64,000 bases of DNA, from the NCBI RefSeq assembly GCF_028281565.1, contig NZ_JANQJQ010000048.1, positions 62,001 to 126,000 of the forward strand. Direction: 5' to 3'. The notes under the pieces are model-generated. The model was not told the origin of the DNA. It was given only the letters and a program-made list of their open reading frames with translations, and did no database searches. This document shows, one piece after another, positions 11,644 to 19,983 of this stretch (position 1 is the first letter of the stretch; each line of letters starts with the position of its first letter). The position numbers and the translations under genes were made by a program. This DNA comes from Seonamhaeicola sp. (GTDB lineage Bacteria; Bacteroidota; Bacteroidia; Flavobacteriales; Flavobacteriaceae).

Positions 11644-12432
11644 ATGAAAAGGGATGGCCTTATAAATACAGAGACAGAAATAAAAGCATTACTTTATCTT
11701 ATTGATTGTTTGAATGATAAAAAGGTTATTGATATTCATGAGGCCATCGTTAAAATGAATGATAGTTTATCTAAAAAAACTATAAAAGAGATCAAAAATT
11801 TTGAGTATTCTCCTAAAAATTTCAACATCAATTCTATAGACAAGGTGACTAAAGTTCATAACAGAAACACTCTCAATTTCAAAAAGTTCTATGACGATAA
11901 TGAGACACAGATCGAGGAATTTTATAAAAAAGAATTTAACATAAAAGGTGAGAAAAAAGATAAGGCGAAAAAAGAAGATTTTTTTGAAGCTCACAGACGT
12001 TATAAAACCGGAAATGGAACATATAAATTCCTTTCAACAACTAAAAACCACACCCCTCCCAAATGCGCTTTTAAGTCTCAAATTAAAAAGACGAAAATCA
12101 CTGTTAGAATTCCACAAATTAACCATCTTAAAGGAGTTTCATCCATTTGGGAAATGTTATTAAAAATACTCCAAAACGGTCTCAATATAGAAATCGAAAC
12201 AGAAATTCGCAATGGAGATGAAAGAGGTATGATTACAACCGGAGCTTCAATTATAGGTACCTTCAGCACGGATATTCCAAATATCATTGAGGACCTGACC
12301 GTAAAAATCATCCATCAAATTGAATTGTCAGACCTAAATACCGGCAAAGGTATTAAGCACAAACTATGTGATGGTAATGCGACTATTTTAGAAAACAATA
12401 CTGGAACCACCATATTGATTAAAAAGAGTTGA
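11644..12432 (+). CDS. Hypothetical protein, 262 residues
   Basis: I do not recognise this protein. It is lysine-rich and has no signal peptide or membrane span, so it is probably cytoplasmic. Residues about 1-60 look helical (TEIKALLYLIDCLNDKKVID). Residues about 95-120 are highly charged (KKEFNIKGEKKDKAKKEDFF). The C-terminal half looks more like a beta or alpha/beta fold (VRIPQINHLKGVSSIWEMLL; IEIETEIRNGDERGMITTG). It converges on the two metallopeptidase genes with a 21-base gap, and palindromes sit just before its start. A functional link to the peptidases is possible but rests on position only. Confidence 0.6.
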   Translation: MKRDGLINTETEIKALLYLIDCLNDKKVIDIHEAIVKMNDSLSKKTIKEIKNFEYSPKNFNINSIDKVTKVHNRNTLNFKKFYDDNETQIEEFYKKEFNIKGEKKDKAKKEDFFEAHRRYKTGNGTYKFLSTTKNHTPPKCAFKSQIKKTKITVRIPQINHLKGVSSIWEMLLKILQNGLNIEIETEIRNGDERGMITTGASIIGTFSTDIPNIIEDLTVKIIHQIELSDLNTGKGIKHKLCDGNATILENNTGTTILIKKS

Positions 12433-12453
12433 TTTTTGTAGGTGGAAATTATG

Positions 12454-13326
12454 CTACAGTAAATGTGAATGTAAACTATTCAGTCCTTTTTCGAGTAGAT
12501 CCAACAAGTATATACTATCATGGGCACTTACTTCATTAAAGAGTAATCTTATGTTCCTCTCTCTTTCGACAGGACTGGGATAACCTTTTCTTTCAGGCTT
12601 GGATTTTATTTTATTCGAATAGTAATCTTCCTCCAGACCCAGGTATTTAAAAAACAACACCGGTGCGCACAAAAACATGCCCTGGAGTGCTATGTAAGAC
12701 GATTTATCGGGATGTTGAATGACCCTTGTAAAATAATTATAGCCTAATGTATCTGCTTCAAACTCCCTCTCTGCAACACTCATATCAGGTCTTAAGTAAT
12801 CGGAGACCGTATGGGCTATTTCATGGCACATAATAAATGCGATCATCGCTTTACTTAAATCATGAGAAAACTTCAGTAAGTCATCATACTTTTTATTTAA
12901 TACAAGCATGTCATCCCTGTTAAATTCATGCAGGTCGGCTATTCTGAACACATCCAAAGTAGCTCTTAAAGCGTCTAACAACTTCGTACCGGTAGATGCT
13001 GAAAATGGCTTGAATGTAGCTATGGAATTCAAAAAACAAATTTCAAATAGCCAGAAATCAAATTGTTCATCAAAAAAAACATGTTCTCTAACACCTCCAA
13101 TGTTTGTCACATGAGAAGTAACCTTTCTAATTGCACCATGGTCGAACAAAATATGACTATCTATGCCCAATTTCTCAATGATCTCTTCAAAATAGACCTG
13201 ATGAAGTATCTCTGCTAAACGCTTAACATCTTCTTCATCATAAGGAATTCCTAGTTTTTTTGCTATGTTTTTCGCAATTCTTAGTGATTCCTTGTTCGCT
13301 CTGTAGCCACCATATTCTTTACTCAT
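12454..13326 (-). CDS. Putative cytoplasmic zinc metallopeptidase (HExxH), second of a pair
   Basis: I chose ATG 13326 (MSKEYGGYRANK), which overlaps the stop of the upstream peptidase gene (ATGAGTAA) and gives 290 residues. An upstream in-frame start at 13410 would extend into that gene. The core motif is FIMCHEIAHTVSDYL, an HExxH zinc site, followed by EREFEADTLGYNYF, which would supply the third zinc ligand in the gluzincin pattern. A late PSPVERERNIRLL segment resembles the end of M48-type peptidases. There is no signal peptide. The fold family (M48-like, or related to Lit/U49 exclusion peptidases) cannot be settled by eye. It is probably coexpressed with the upstream peptidase. Confidence 0.75.
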   Translation of the reverse strand: MSKEYGGYRANKESLRIAKNIAKKLGIPYDEEDVKRLAEILHQVYFEEIIEKLGIDSHILFDHGAIRKVTSHVTNIGGVREHVFFDEQFDFWLFEICFLNSIATFKPFSASTGTKLLDALRATLDVFRIADLHEFNRDDMLVLNKKYDDLLKFSHDLSKAMIAFIMCHEIAHTVSDYLRPDMSVAEREFEADTLGYNYFTRVIQHPDKSSYIALQGMFLCAPVLFFKYLGLEEDYYSNKIKSKPERKGYPSPVERERNIRLLFNEVSAHDSIYLLDLLEKGLNSLHSHLL

Positions 13327-14398
13327 AGCAATCCTTGTTCTGTACCAGCCATGTATCAGACCACATAGAAATATTATTAATAACCCGTTCGGCATCCTGA
13401 GGCATTTCACTTGTTTGCTTCATAATACGTAATAGATTATTTGCCCGATCCATTGGTGGTGGATGAAACCTGGATATCGGTTTTTTGATTTTTGTTTCTA
13501 CATCATCCAGCCATTTGAAAAAATAATAAATAGACAGAAAATTAGCCCAGGCAGCTTCATTACAGGCTGCTCTGCTTGAAAGGGCTTTGATAGCAAACTC
13601 ATCGGCAGAATATTCAAGGGCCCATGTTTTTTTATGATCATAATCACCTTCAGTTGCTTCATGACCTGTAATGGCGCCTAAATGACTTTTATAATGAGTC
13701 ACCTCTGTTAAATCATCATTAACAATATGACCAAATTCGTGTAAGCCAATAAATTGCATGATCATCATCGCCATGGATGATTGAAAAGCTGATAAATGAC
13801 CATAGTTTTGAGGTTGTAATTTTTCAGGTTCAAAAAAGAGGTTTTTGATAGCCTCTTTTTTAGGCTCAAGAAATAAACCAATGGCATCATTATATAACTC
13901 CGGGGCATTATTTTTATACTGTTTTAAATCCTCACTTACGGTTTCAACAACAAAGGCTTTACTGATCAGATTGAGGCAGTAATAAATACCTTGATTAATA
14001 CAAATTATATATCCGTCCAGTGGCTCTAAAAAATCATCTACATTAGAACAAAATGCGGTACAATCGTTATATGGTATGAAAGATAAATAGGTATTATTCC
14101 ACTTATCAGAGTACTTATTTTGAGTACAATCTTTAATATCCTCCATCAGAGAATAAGCTAACTTGGAAATTAATAGATCCAGACGCTTATCACCTGAATT
14201 TTCTTTAATAAAATGATCTAGTTTACCGCTCTCAAAATCCTGTAAAATATCTTTGTAATTAATACTGGCTAAGGTATTCCTGAATTGAATATCATCATAG
14301 TCCTCTTCAAATACACTTTCAACTGTGACCATCCACCCTTTAGAAGAATTATAAGCCATCTCTCTTATTTCGCAAAGGTATTTTTCGGCTGATTTCAT
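13319..14398 (-). CDS. Putative cytoplasmic zinc metallopeptidase (HExxH), first of a pair
   Basis: Encodes 359 residues starting MKSAEKYLCEIREMA, without a signal peptide. Around residue 220 lies FIGLHEFGHIVNDDL, an HExxH zinc-binding and catalytic motif. About 35-40 residues later comes WALEYSADEFAIKAL, the likely third ligand. Near the C-terminus, FHPPPMDRANNLLRIM resembles the terminal motif of M48-like peptidases. Its architecture parallels the downstream gene, suggesting ancient duplication, although overall sequences differ strongly. The substrate is unknown. Its 5' neighbour is the ThuA-like gene, 127 bases away. Confidence 0.75.
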   Translation of the reverse strand: MKSAEKYLCEIREMAYNSSKGWMVTVESVFEEDYDDIQFRNTLASINYKDILQDFESGKLDHFIKENSGDKRLDLLISKLAYSLMEDIKDCTQNKYSDKWNNTYLSFIPYNDCTAFCSNVDDFLEPLDGYIICINQGIYYCLNLISKAFVVETVSEDLKQYKNNAPELYNDAIGLFLEPKKEAIKNLFFEPEKLQPQNYGHLSAFQSSMAMMIMQFIGLHEFGHIVNDDLTEVTHYKSHLGAITGHEATEGDYDHKKTWALEYSADEFAIKALSSRAACNEAAWANFLSIYYFFKWLDDVETKIKKPISRFHPPPMDRANNLLRIMKQTSEMPQDAERVINNISMWSDTWLVQNKDCYE

Positions 14399-14525
14399 AC
14401 GTGTTTTTGTACGTTTAAATTTTCTTTAAATGTAAAATTAGTATGAAAATAGAAAAACTTCTCCTAAAACACTCTATGATATTTAAATAACAAACTTTAT
14501 CATTGACTATTTGAATTGATTTAGG

Positions 14526-15485
14526 TTATTTCAATTCAAACGCCCTTTGTGAAACCTTATCTGTTCCCGGAAAGTCTTCCGGTATCTCTATAGTAACTTT
14601 ACTTGTGGCTGCCCATTCAACCCCTCTGAGGAATGTTGTAATAAACCCAACACAGCTGAATGCCTCCGTATCATGGCCAAGGGTGGTATGGAATACTCTG
14701 CCTTTGTAATAATCAATGGCCATTAACATAGGCTCTGCCCTATTGGATTTGGTACTAATAGCGGTTCCCAAAATAGTTACATTTTCAGCCGGCCCTCTGA
14801 GTTTAGCGTAACATTCATCAAAAGCATGTAACCATGTTTTTGGAATGCCTTTACTTATCGGGTGTTCCTGATCATACATAGTAACTATAAAATCTTCTTT
14901 TTTGCCATGGGCACCACCATACCCTTCAGAAATGGAATCCTTAACTACATAGCCTTTATCATCAACATACAAGTAGGGTCCGTGCTTTTTATTTCTGTCC
15001 CAACCACCTATACCTATCATTTTATTATAAGCTTTCCACTCGGGAAAACAATTATCTGCAGCGTGTACCGTCACAAAACCACCACCATTTCTGATGTACT
15101 TTTCAAAAGCTTTTTGAGTGTCCTCCGGCCATGGTGCCGTACGCCACCCAAAATTTGAGATGACTACATCATATTTTGAAAAATCAGGATTAAAATCAGG
15201 ATCGGTTTTAGCTGGTTTGGTTTCTATACCCTCACCTGCATCTGCCAATGGCAAATACTTGGCCTCCCGCTGGCTGTTCAATAAAAACTTAGTCCGTATG
15301 ATATCCACCCTAAACATACCGGTCTCTTCAAGGTACTGACGCATCATAATAGTTGACTTAGGCCACACGGCATGGTTATTCTGACCATCAATTATTAATA
15401 CTTTAATCTTTTTCTTAGCTGTTGCTTCACATGCGCCACTTATAAGCACAACTATGAAGCATATAAAAAGGTATTTGAATTTCAT
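14526..15485 (-). CDS. ThuA-like domain lipoprotein
   Basis: From ATG 15485 it reads MKFKYLFICFIVVLISGAC, a lipoprotein signal with cysteine at the cleavage point; a start nine bases upstream is also possible. The mature part is a ThuA-like (trehalose-utilization-type) domain, a flavodoxin/glutamine-amidotransferase-like fold: KVLIIDGQNNHAVWPKS at the start, then YDVVISNFGWRTAPWP, GGGFVTVHAADNCFPEW, and GRVFHTTLGHDTEAF near the end. ThuA-like proteins are common beside polysaccharide loci, but their reaction is generally unknown. It is about 220 bases downstream of the esterase-like gene and may be a separate unit. Confidence 0.85.
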   Translation of the reverse strand: MKFKYLFICFIVVLISGACEATAKKKIKVLIIDGQNNHAVWPKSTIMMRQYLEETGMFRVDIIRTKFLLNSQREAKYLPLADAGEGIETKPAKTDPDFNPDFSKYDVVISNFGWRTAPWPEDTQKAFEKYIRNGGGFVTVHAADNCFPEWKAYNKMIGIGGWDRNKKHGPYLYVDDKGYVVKDSISEGYGGAHGKKEDFIVTMYDQEHPISKGIPKTWLHAFDECYAKLRGPAENVTILGTAISTKSNRAEPMLMAIDYYKGRVFHTTLGHDTEAFSCVGFITTFLRGVEWAATSKVTIEIPEDFPGTDKVSQRAFELK

Positions 15486-15713
15486 CTGTCCCATTTAGTT
15501 TGAGGCCTAAAAATATTCAATATAGGCTTAATATTAATCATAAATGGAAAACTTTTTTATCAGTGAAGTAAAAATTTAAATGATAGATAAAAATTAAGAC
15601 AGGTTTTTTCAATAGTAACACACTCTGAGATTTTTAGAACTTTTCTTTACTACAGCTGATATCACCGTTAACCTAAAAAACCTGAAAACATGGCATTAAG
15701 TACATAAGTGTTT

Positions 15714-18302
15714 CTATTTCCATTCAAACTCACCATTGGCCACAGACCAGTCATTTCCAAAAAAGCCTGCACATTTAATACCGGACACTCCATGGCTTAG
15801 AATGGTATCGTCAAACAGGACCACATCCGGAAATGTCGTGCCATTTACCAGGTAGTGATTCATGTAAGCAGCCTTCATCCCTTTTGCTCCGGTAGCCGTT
15901 ACAACGCCAATACTGGCAGTATCACTATCCTTACGAGCCGTTATAAAGTACATGCCCCACATCTCCCCATATAACTTTTTGCCATCAAAATTCACCTCAT
16001 TGTTTTTTACTTGTATAGGGCTCTTATTTAAAAGTTTGTTCCAGGCAGCATTATTATCGCTATTGCCGTAAAGAATAACGTTGCGATCCGGGTATTTATC
16101 CAAAGAAAACTCTATATCCCTAACCAATTCAACGCTTCCATTTGCCCGATACCAAAATTTTTCGGCATCAAAACGTGCCCGGTTATAGTACCAGTCATTT
16201 TCGGTTTTGGTACCTCGTGTGGCATAAACAAACACCATGTGATTCCTGAAAGCGTCCTTAAATCCGCCAGACCTGTGAGGCCCTTTTTCGCTTAATTCCG
16301 GTTCATCAGCTAATTGCCACGCACCATCAATATTTTTAAACACCACCGTGTCGGCCTTAGGTAAAGGCAATTTACCGCCGTCAATAACTATTTCCGATAC
16401 GGAATCGTTTATAGTCTGACGATCCAATTTCAGAGTAGCCACATTTTGAGTTTGCAATTCCAGGGGATCCCTGTTAAATGTAAAGGAGCTAACCTGAAAG
16501 GGACGCTTCTGCTGGAGTATTTTAACAAAATGAGAGCCACTGGATACACCGGGAGAGCCGGTAGAAAATTCAATTGTTTTGACTGCTTTATCCTCAGGTA
16601 TCTCACGCTGTTTAAAAAAATCGAAAATGGGATTCCAATCCACACTGTGATCGCCATACCAATGAGTACCGTCCGGATATTCATAATAGGTAAAATCGGG
16701 ATGAAACTCCCCAAGATGCTGTCTCATGTCCCTGGCAATAGAGGTAGGTACAATATCGTCTTTTTCCCCATGCAGGACATAAATCCCCAGATGCAAATAA
16801 TTCCTGATAAGTTTTAATGTTCTGCTGGGTGTCCCAGCACGTTTTATAATGCGCTCCACTGCTGAGGGTTCCGATTTACGCATAAAAGCAGCAACCATCT
16901 GAGGGCTTATTCCCATAGCAGAAAGTTCCCTCTGTGACATACTTAGTCGCTTGCTTACAAAATAATCCCGGTAGGCCAACAAATCGGGATAGCCGGCGCA
17001 TGGTGCTATTGCAGCAAAATGATCTGGATACGTAGCTCCAAGATACCAGGAGCCATGACCGCCCATAGAATGTCCTGTCAGATAGATTTTTTTCGGATCG
17101 GGTTTAAACATAGTTTTGGCATTACCCAGGACCTCCAGGGCATCCAAACGTCCCCAATCTTCCCATGCAAAACCAAAAGGACGTCTGTTCGTGGGTGCCA
17201 CAAGGGTGCCCCAATCTTTCTGCTTATAGGCATTAGCCTGATTAACCGCTTCAACCGAAGCGCCATGTACGGAAAGAAAGAGTGCAGCATTTTTACTTTC
17301 CTCATTGCTATTAGGGGCCACACTGTAATACTGTACACTACCATCAATATCACTGATGAATGTTCGTTTGTGGTGTTTGAACCTAGATCTTAATTGTAAG
17401 TTTATAGCTATCTGTTTACCAACGGGCCTGTTTTTGTTCTTTAGCTGTAAAGTTAAGGCCTTAGCCCCCAAATCCTCTTCTGCCGGAGCATCTGCAACAT
17501 CAAACCGTATCTTTCGGACACTCATGGGTGGTACCGCCGGCACCTCTGTAATACGGCTTCCACCGGCCCATTGCGTATGAATCCTATGCCCCTTTACCCA
17601 ACTATCGGTACTATTAATAAGCCTTACCGCACCCATATAATCTTGTCGGGTTTCAGCCAGTATATCGGGCGTGGTCATATCTCTCTCAGTGAGTTGTACT
17701 CTTGCATCAGGGATTATAAGTCGTGCCCTTATCCTTGGAAAACGGCCTACCTTCAATAAAAAGGTATTGTTCCCTTTTTGTAACCGTACCGGGATCAGGT
17801 TCCAGCCGTAATCATAATAGTCCCCTTCATGTGGTTGCCCGTTAATAAGGGCCACACTATGCCCGGATGCTTCAAAAAGCACGGTCCTGGATACCGCAGA
17901 CCTGTAATTCAAATAGACATAACTGGATCGCAGATGTGGTTCATTAAAACTGTTTGTTGTATCGGTACTAATGGTTTTCCACCTAAGTTCAGTTCCTGAA
18001 ATATCAATATCAAAAACCGCCTCAGAAACCGGTCGATATGAGGGAACGGTCAAAAACTTATTGAAGACCGGGTCCTTGGGAAACGAAGAAAAATTAAGAC
18101 TGGGGACTTTAAGTGCCAATCCGGTCTTAAAGATATGCAGCAACTTCCCCTCTTTGATATCATCTATTTTTTCTTTTCCGAAATACTCAACAATATTGCC
18201 GGTTCTTTGCTGTGCAAAAACAGTCGGCTGCATTAGTAGAAAAGCACCGACGATAAGGAAACACAAACGCCTTGATATATGTTTTAAGATTCTATATTTC
18301 AT
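15714..18302 (-). CDS. Secreted alpha/beta-hydrolase (prolyl-oligopeptidase/esterase-like)
   Basis: I chose ATG 18302 (MKYRILKHISRRL), which puts a signal peptide ending TVFAQ at the N-terminus; a start at 18332 is possible. The protein has about 862 residues. The first 330 or so look like beta-sandwich modules. An alpha/beta-hydrolase core follows, with nucleophile serine 412 in LTGHSMGGHGSW. The probable acid is in LHGEKDDIVP and the probable histidine in YPDGTHWYGD. The C-terminal 280 residues are of unknown type. It may be an esterase removing acyl groups from the glycan, or a peptidase. It follows fucP by about 100 bases, separated by a hairpin, and is probably in the same unit. Confidence 0.8.
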   Translation of the reverse strand: MKYRILKHISRRLCFLIVGAFLLMQPTVFAQQRTGNIVEYFGKEKIDDIKEGKLLHIFKTGLALKVPSLNFSSFPKDPVFNKFLTVPSYRPVSEAVFDIDISGTELRWKTISTDTTNSFNEPHLRSSYVYLNYRSAVSRTVLFEASGHSVALINGQPHEGDYYDYGWNLIPVRLQKGNNTFLLKVGRFPRIRARLIIPDARVQLTERDMTTPDILAETRQDYMGAVRLINSTDSWVKGHRIHTQWAGGSRITEVPAVPPMSVRKIRFDVADAPAEEDLGAKALTLQLKNKNRPVGKQIAINLQLRSRFKHHKRTFISDIDGSVQYYSVAPNSNEESKNAALFLSVHGASVEAVNQANAYKQKDWGTLVAPTNRRPFGFAWEDWGRLDALEVLGNAKTMFKPDPKKIYLTGHSMGGHGSWYLGATYPDHFAAIAPCAGYPDLLAYRDYFVSKRLSMSQRELSAMGISPQMVAAFMRKSEPSAVERIIKRAGTPSRTLKLIRNYLHLGIYVLHGEKDDIVPTSIARDMRQHLGEFHPDFTYYEYPDGTHWYGDHSVDWNPIFDFFKQREIPEDKAVKTIEFSTGSPGVSSGSHFVKILQQKRPFQVSSFTFNRDPLELQTQNVATLKLDRQTINDSVSEIVIDGGKLPLPKADTVVFKNIDGAWQLADEPELSEKGPHRSGGFKDAFRNHMVFVYATRGTKTENDWYYNRARFDAEKFWYRANGSVELVRDIEFSLDKYPDRNVILYGNSDNNAAWNKLLNKSPIQVKNNEVNFDGKKLYGEMWGMYFITARKDSDTASIGVVTATGAKGMKAAYMNHYLVNGTTFPDVVLFDDTILSHGVSGIKCAGFFGNDWSVANGEFEWK

Positions 18303-18344
18303 CTGTTTAAATTTATTGTTTTCATAAGTCATGCTTCGACGGAA

Positions 18345-18378
18345 CCTGTCTTGAGCTAGCCAAAAGGCTCAGTACAGG
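18345..18378. repeat. REP-like imperfect palindrome
   Basis: CCTGTCTTGAGC (18345-18356) and GCTCAGTACAGG (18367-18378) pair with two mismatches around a ten-base loop. It lies between fucP and the alpha/beta-hydrolase gene. It looks like a short intergenic palindrome of the REP type, though no second copy was seen in the window. It could alter the relative expression of the two genes by pausing or protecting RNA. Confidence 0.45.
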
Positions 18379-18400
18379 GCTGTAATTTGCCATTAAGTTA

Positions 18401-19744
18401 TTATGACTCATTTCGTGATTCTGTAGTTGAATGAGCCCTCAATTCATAGCGCTTGAATACTCTAAACCCGTACCAGGCTATATATACAAAGCACAGGAAT
18501 GGTAATATAAAAGAAAAATTAACTTCAGAAGTTCCCAATATGGTAATATCGGTCACACCGGATCCTCCGGCATCTATGATCATACCTTGTAATTTTGGCA
18601 TGAGTGCTCCTCCTACAATGGCCATCACCAAACCTGCCGAAGCTACTTTAGATTGTTCTTCGGAAAGCCCTTTTAAGGCAATGCCATAGATCGTTGGGAA
18701 CATGAGCGACATAAAGAACGAGACTCCTACGAGACTATACAGCCCCACCATGCCTTTTATAAAGATCGTTGCAACTATAAGTACCATGGCAGAGATAGAA
18801 AACAGCATCAATAGCCTGCCTGAACTCATAAATGACAGCAGGTAGGTTCCGATGGCGCGCCCCATGATAAACAAACCGAAAGCACCCATCTGATAATAAC
18901 CTGCCGTAACACTGTCCATACCAATACCTTCGGCATATTGATAAATATAGGTCCAGCACATGATCTGAGCCCCTACGTAAAGGATTTGTGCCAGAACGCC
19001 CAATACATACTTTTTGTTTCCAGCCAGGACGGAGAAAGTGTCTTTGATGTCAGGCATACCGTTCTCATCATTGGATTGTGGCATCTTGCTAATCAGAAAT
19101 ATTACAAAAATCCCAACAAGCACTAAGCCTAAAGCAACATACGGATCACGAATTACCATTAAATCTGCCGTTTTAATGGCGATTTTAGAAGCTTCATCAA
19201 GTGTATTAAAATCTGCAATATCATCTGATTGTAAATTCTTTAAAACAAGTTGCTGCGCCACAATTAAACCGGCAATTAACCCTACGGGATTAAAAGCTTG
19301 AGCCAGATTTAAGCGCTGTGTAGCCGTTTCTTTAGCTCCCATAGCCAGTATATATGGATTTGCTGCGGTTTCTAAAAAAGCCAATCCAAAGGTTAAAATG
19401 TATAACCCTATACAGAAGAATATAAAGCTTTCGGTCTGTGCTGCAGGATAAAATAAAAGCGCACCCGTAGCATATAGTGCCAAACCAATTAAAATACCCA
19501 CTTTATACGAGTACTTTCTCATAAACATGGCCGCCGGTAATGCCATACAAAAATAACCTCCGTAAAATGCCATTTGTACCCAGGCGGCTTGTGAGTTAGA
19601 TAGTTCAAGTACTTTTTTAAAGGCCTGGACCATAGGGTCTGTAACCGCATTGGCAAAACCCCACAGGGCAAATAGAGAGGTTACCAGTATAAAAGGGACC
19701 AGTACTTTTTTAGATACAACAGGGGTCTTTTCAGTGTTTCTCAT
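18401..19744 (-). CDS. fucP: L-fucose:H+ symporter, MFS family
   Basis: Encodes 447 residues with about twelve membrane spans. The opening LVTSLFALWGFANAVTDPMV and the later AFLETAANPYILAMG are hallmarks of FucP-type permeases in the FHS group of the major facilitator superfamily. It would import L-fucose, or a related sugar, across the inner membrane, matching the GH29 fucosidase encoded in the same locus. It starts a unit with its own copy of the locus-wide motif (19924-19937) about 180 bases upstream. A terminator-like hairpin lies between that site and the start codon. Family assignment is firm; fucose rather than another hexose is inferred from context. Confidence 0.88.
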   Translation of the reverse strand: MRNTEKTPVVSKKVLVPFILVTSLFALWGFANAVTDPMVQAFKKVLELSNSQAAWVQMAFYGGYFCMALPAAMFMRKYSYKVGILIGLALYATGALLFYPAAQTESFIFFCIGLYILTFGLAFLETAANPYILAMGAKETATQRLNLAQAFNPVGLIAGLIVAQQLVLKNLQSDDIADFNTLDEASKIAIKTADLMVIRDPYVALGLVLVGIFVIFLISKMPQSNDENGMPDIKDTFSVLAGNKKYVLGVLAQILYVGAQIMCWTYIYQYAEGIGMDSVTAGYYQMGAFGLFIMGRAIGTYLLSFMSSGRLLMLFSISAMVLIVATIFIKGMVGLYSLVGVSFFMSLMFPTIYGIALKGLSEEQSKVASAGLVMAIVGGALMPKLQGMIIDAGGSGVTDITILGTSEVNFSFILPFLCFVYIAWYGFRVFKRYELRAHSTTESRNES

Positions 19745-19779
19745 CTTTATTTTGTTTATTATTTTTTCGCTTTAAAAAA

Positions 19780-19815
19780 AAGAAGAACCAGAATCTTATT
19801 CCAGCTCTCCTTCTT
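19780..19815 (-). terminator. Hairpin with T-run upstream of fucP
   Basis: On the minus strand AAGAAG (19815-19810) pairs with CTTCTT (19785-19780). An inner GGAAT/ATTCT stem adds to it, and a run of T residues follows. It lies 36 bases before fucP and downstream of the motif-A site. It can end the susC-susD-ASPIC transcript. If fucP is transcribed from a promoter next to motif A, it would instead sit inside the fucP leader as an attenuator. Confidence 0.55.
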
Positions 19816-19923
19816 AAACTAACTAAAACAAACTTACTTATGAATAAATAAACTTCTCACAAACTAAAAAACTATTTAGTGACAGTATAAAGAAACTTAA
19901 TTAGCCAGTATAAAAAGTAATTA

Positions 19924-19943
19924 TTTCGACCAATAACAATTCT
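19924..19943 (-). promoter_or_regulatory. PUL regulatory motif, site A (fucP)
   Basis: Plus-strand core TTTCGACCAATAAC (19924-19937) matches the six-copy consensus exactly. On the minus strand it reads GTTATTGGTCGAAA, facing fucP. About 25 bases downstream lies TAAGTTTC, one base off the Bacteroidota -7 box TAnnTTTG. Sites A and B share an extended conserved segment (GAGAATTGT before the core), suggesting the same protein binds both. Confidence 0.75.
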
Positions 19944-19983
19944 CAAAAGGCGAAGAGTGAAAATTTGATTCATCTGTATTTAT

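Noticed and set aside
18335-18350. A TTCGACGGAACC sequence upstream of the alpha/beta-hydrolase, partly like the PUL motif
   Set aside because: It matches only the first half of the consensus, lacks the AYRAC end, and sits at the edge of a REP-like palindrome.
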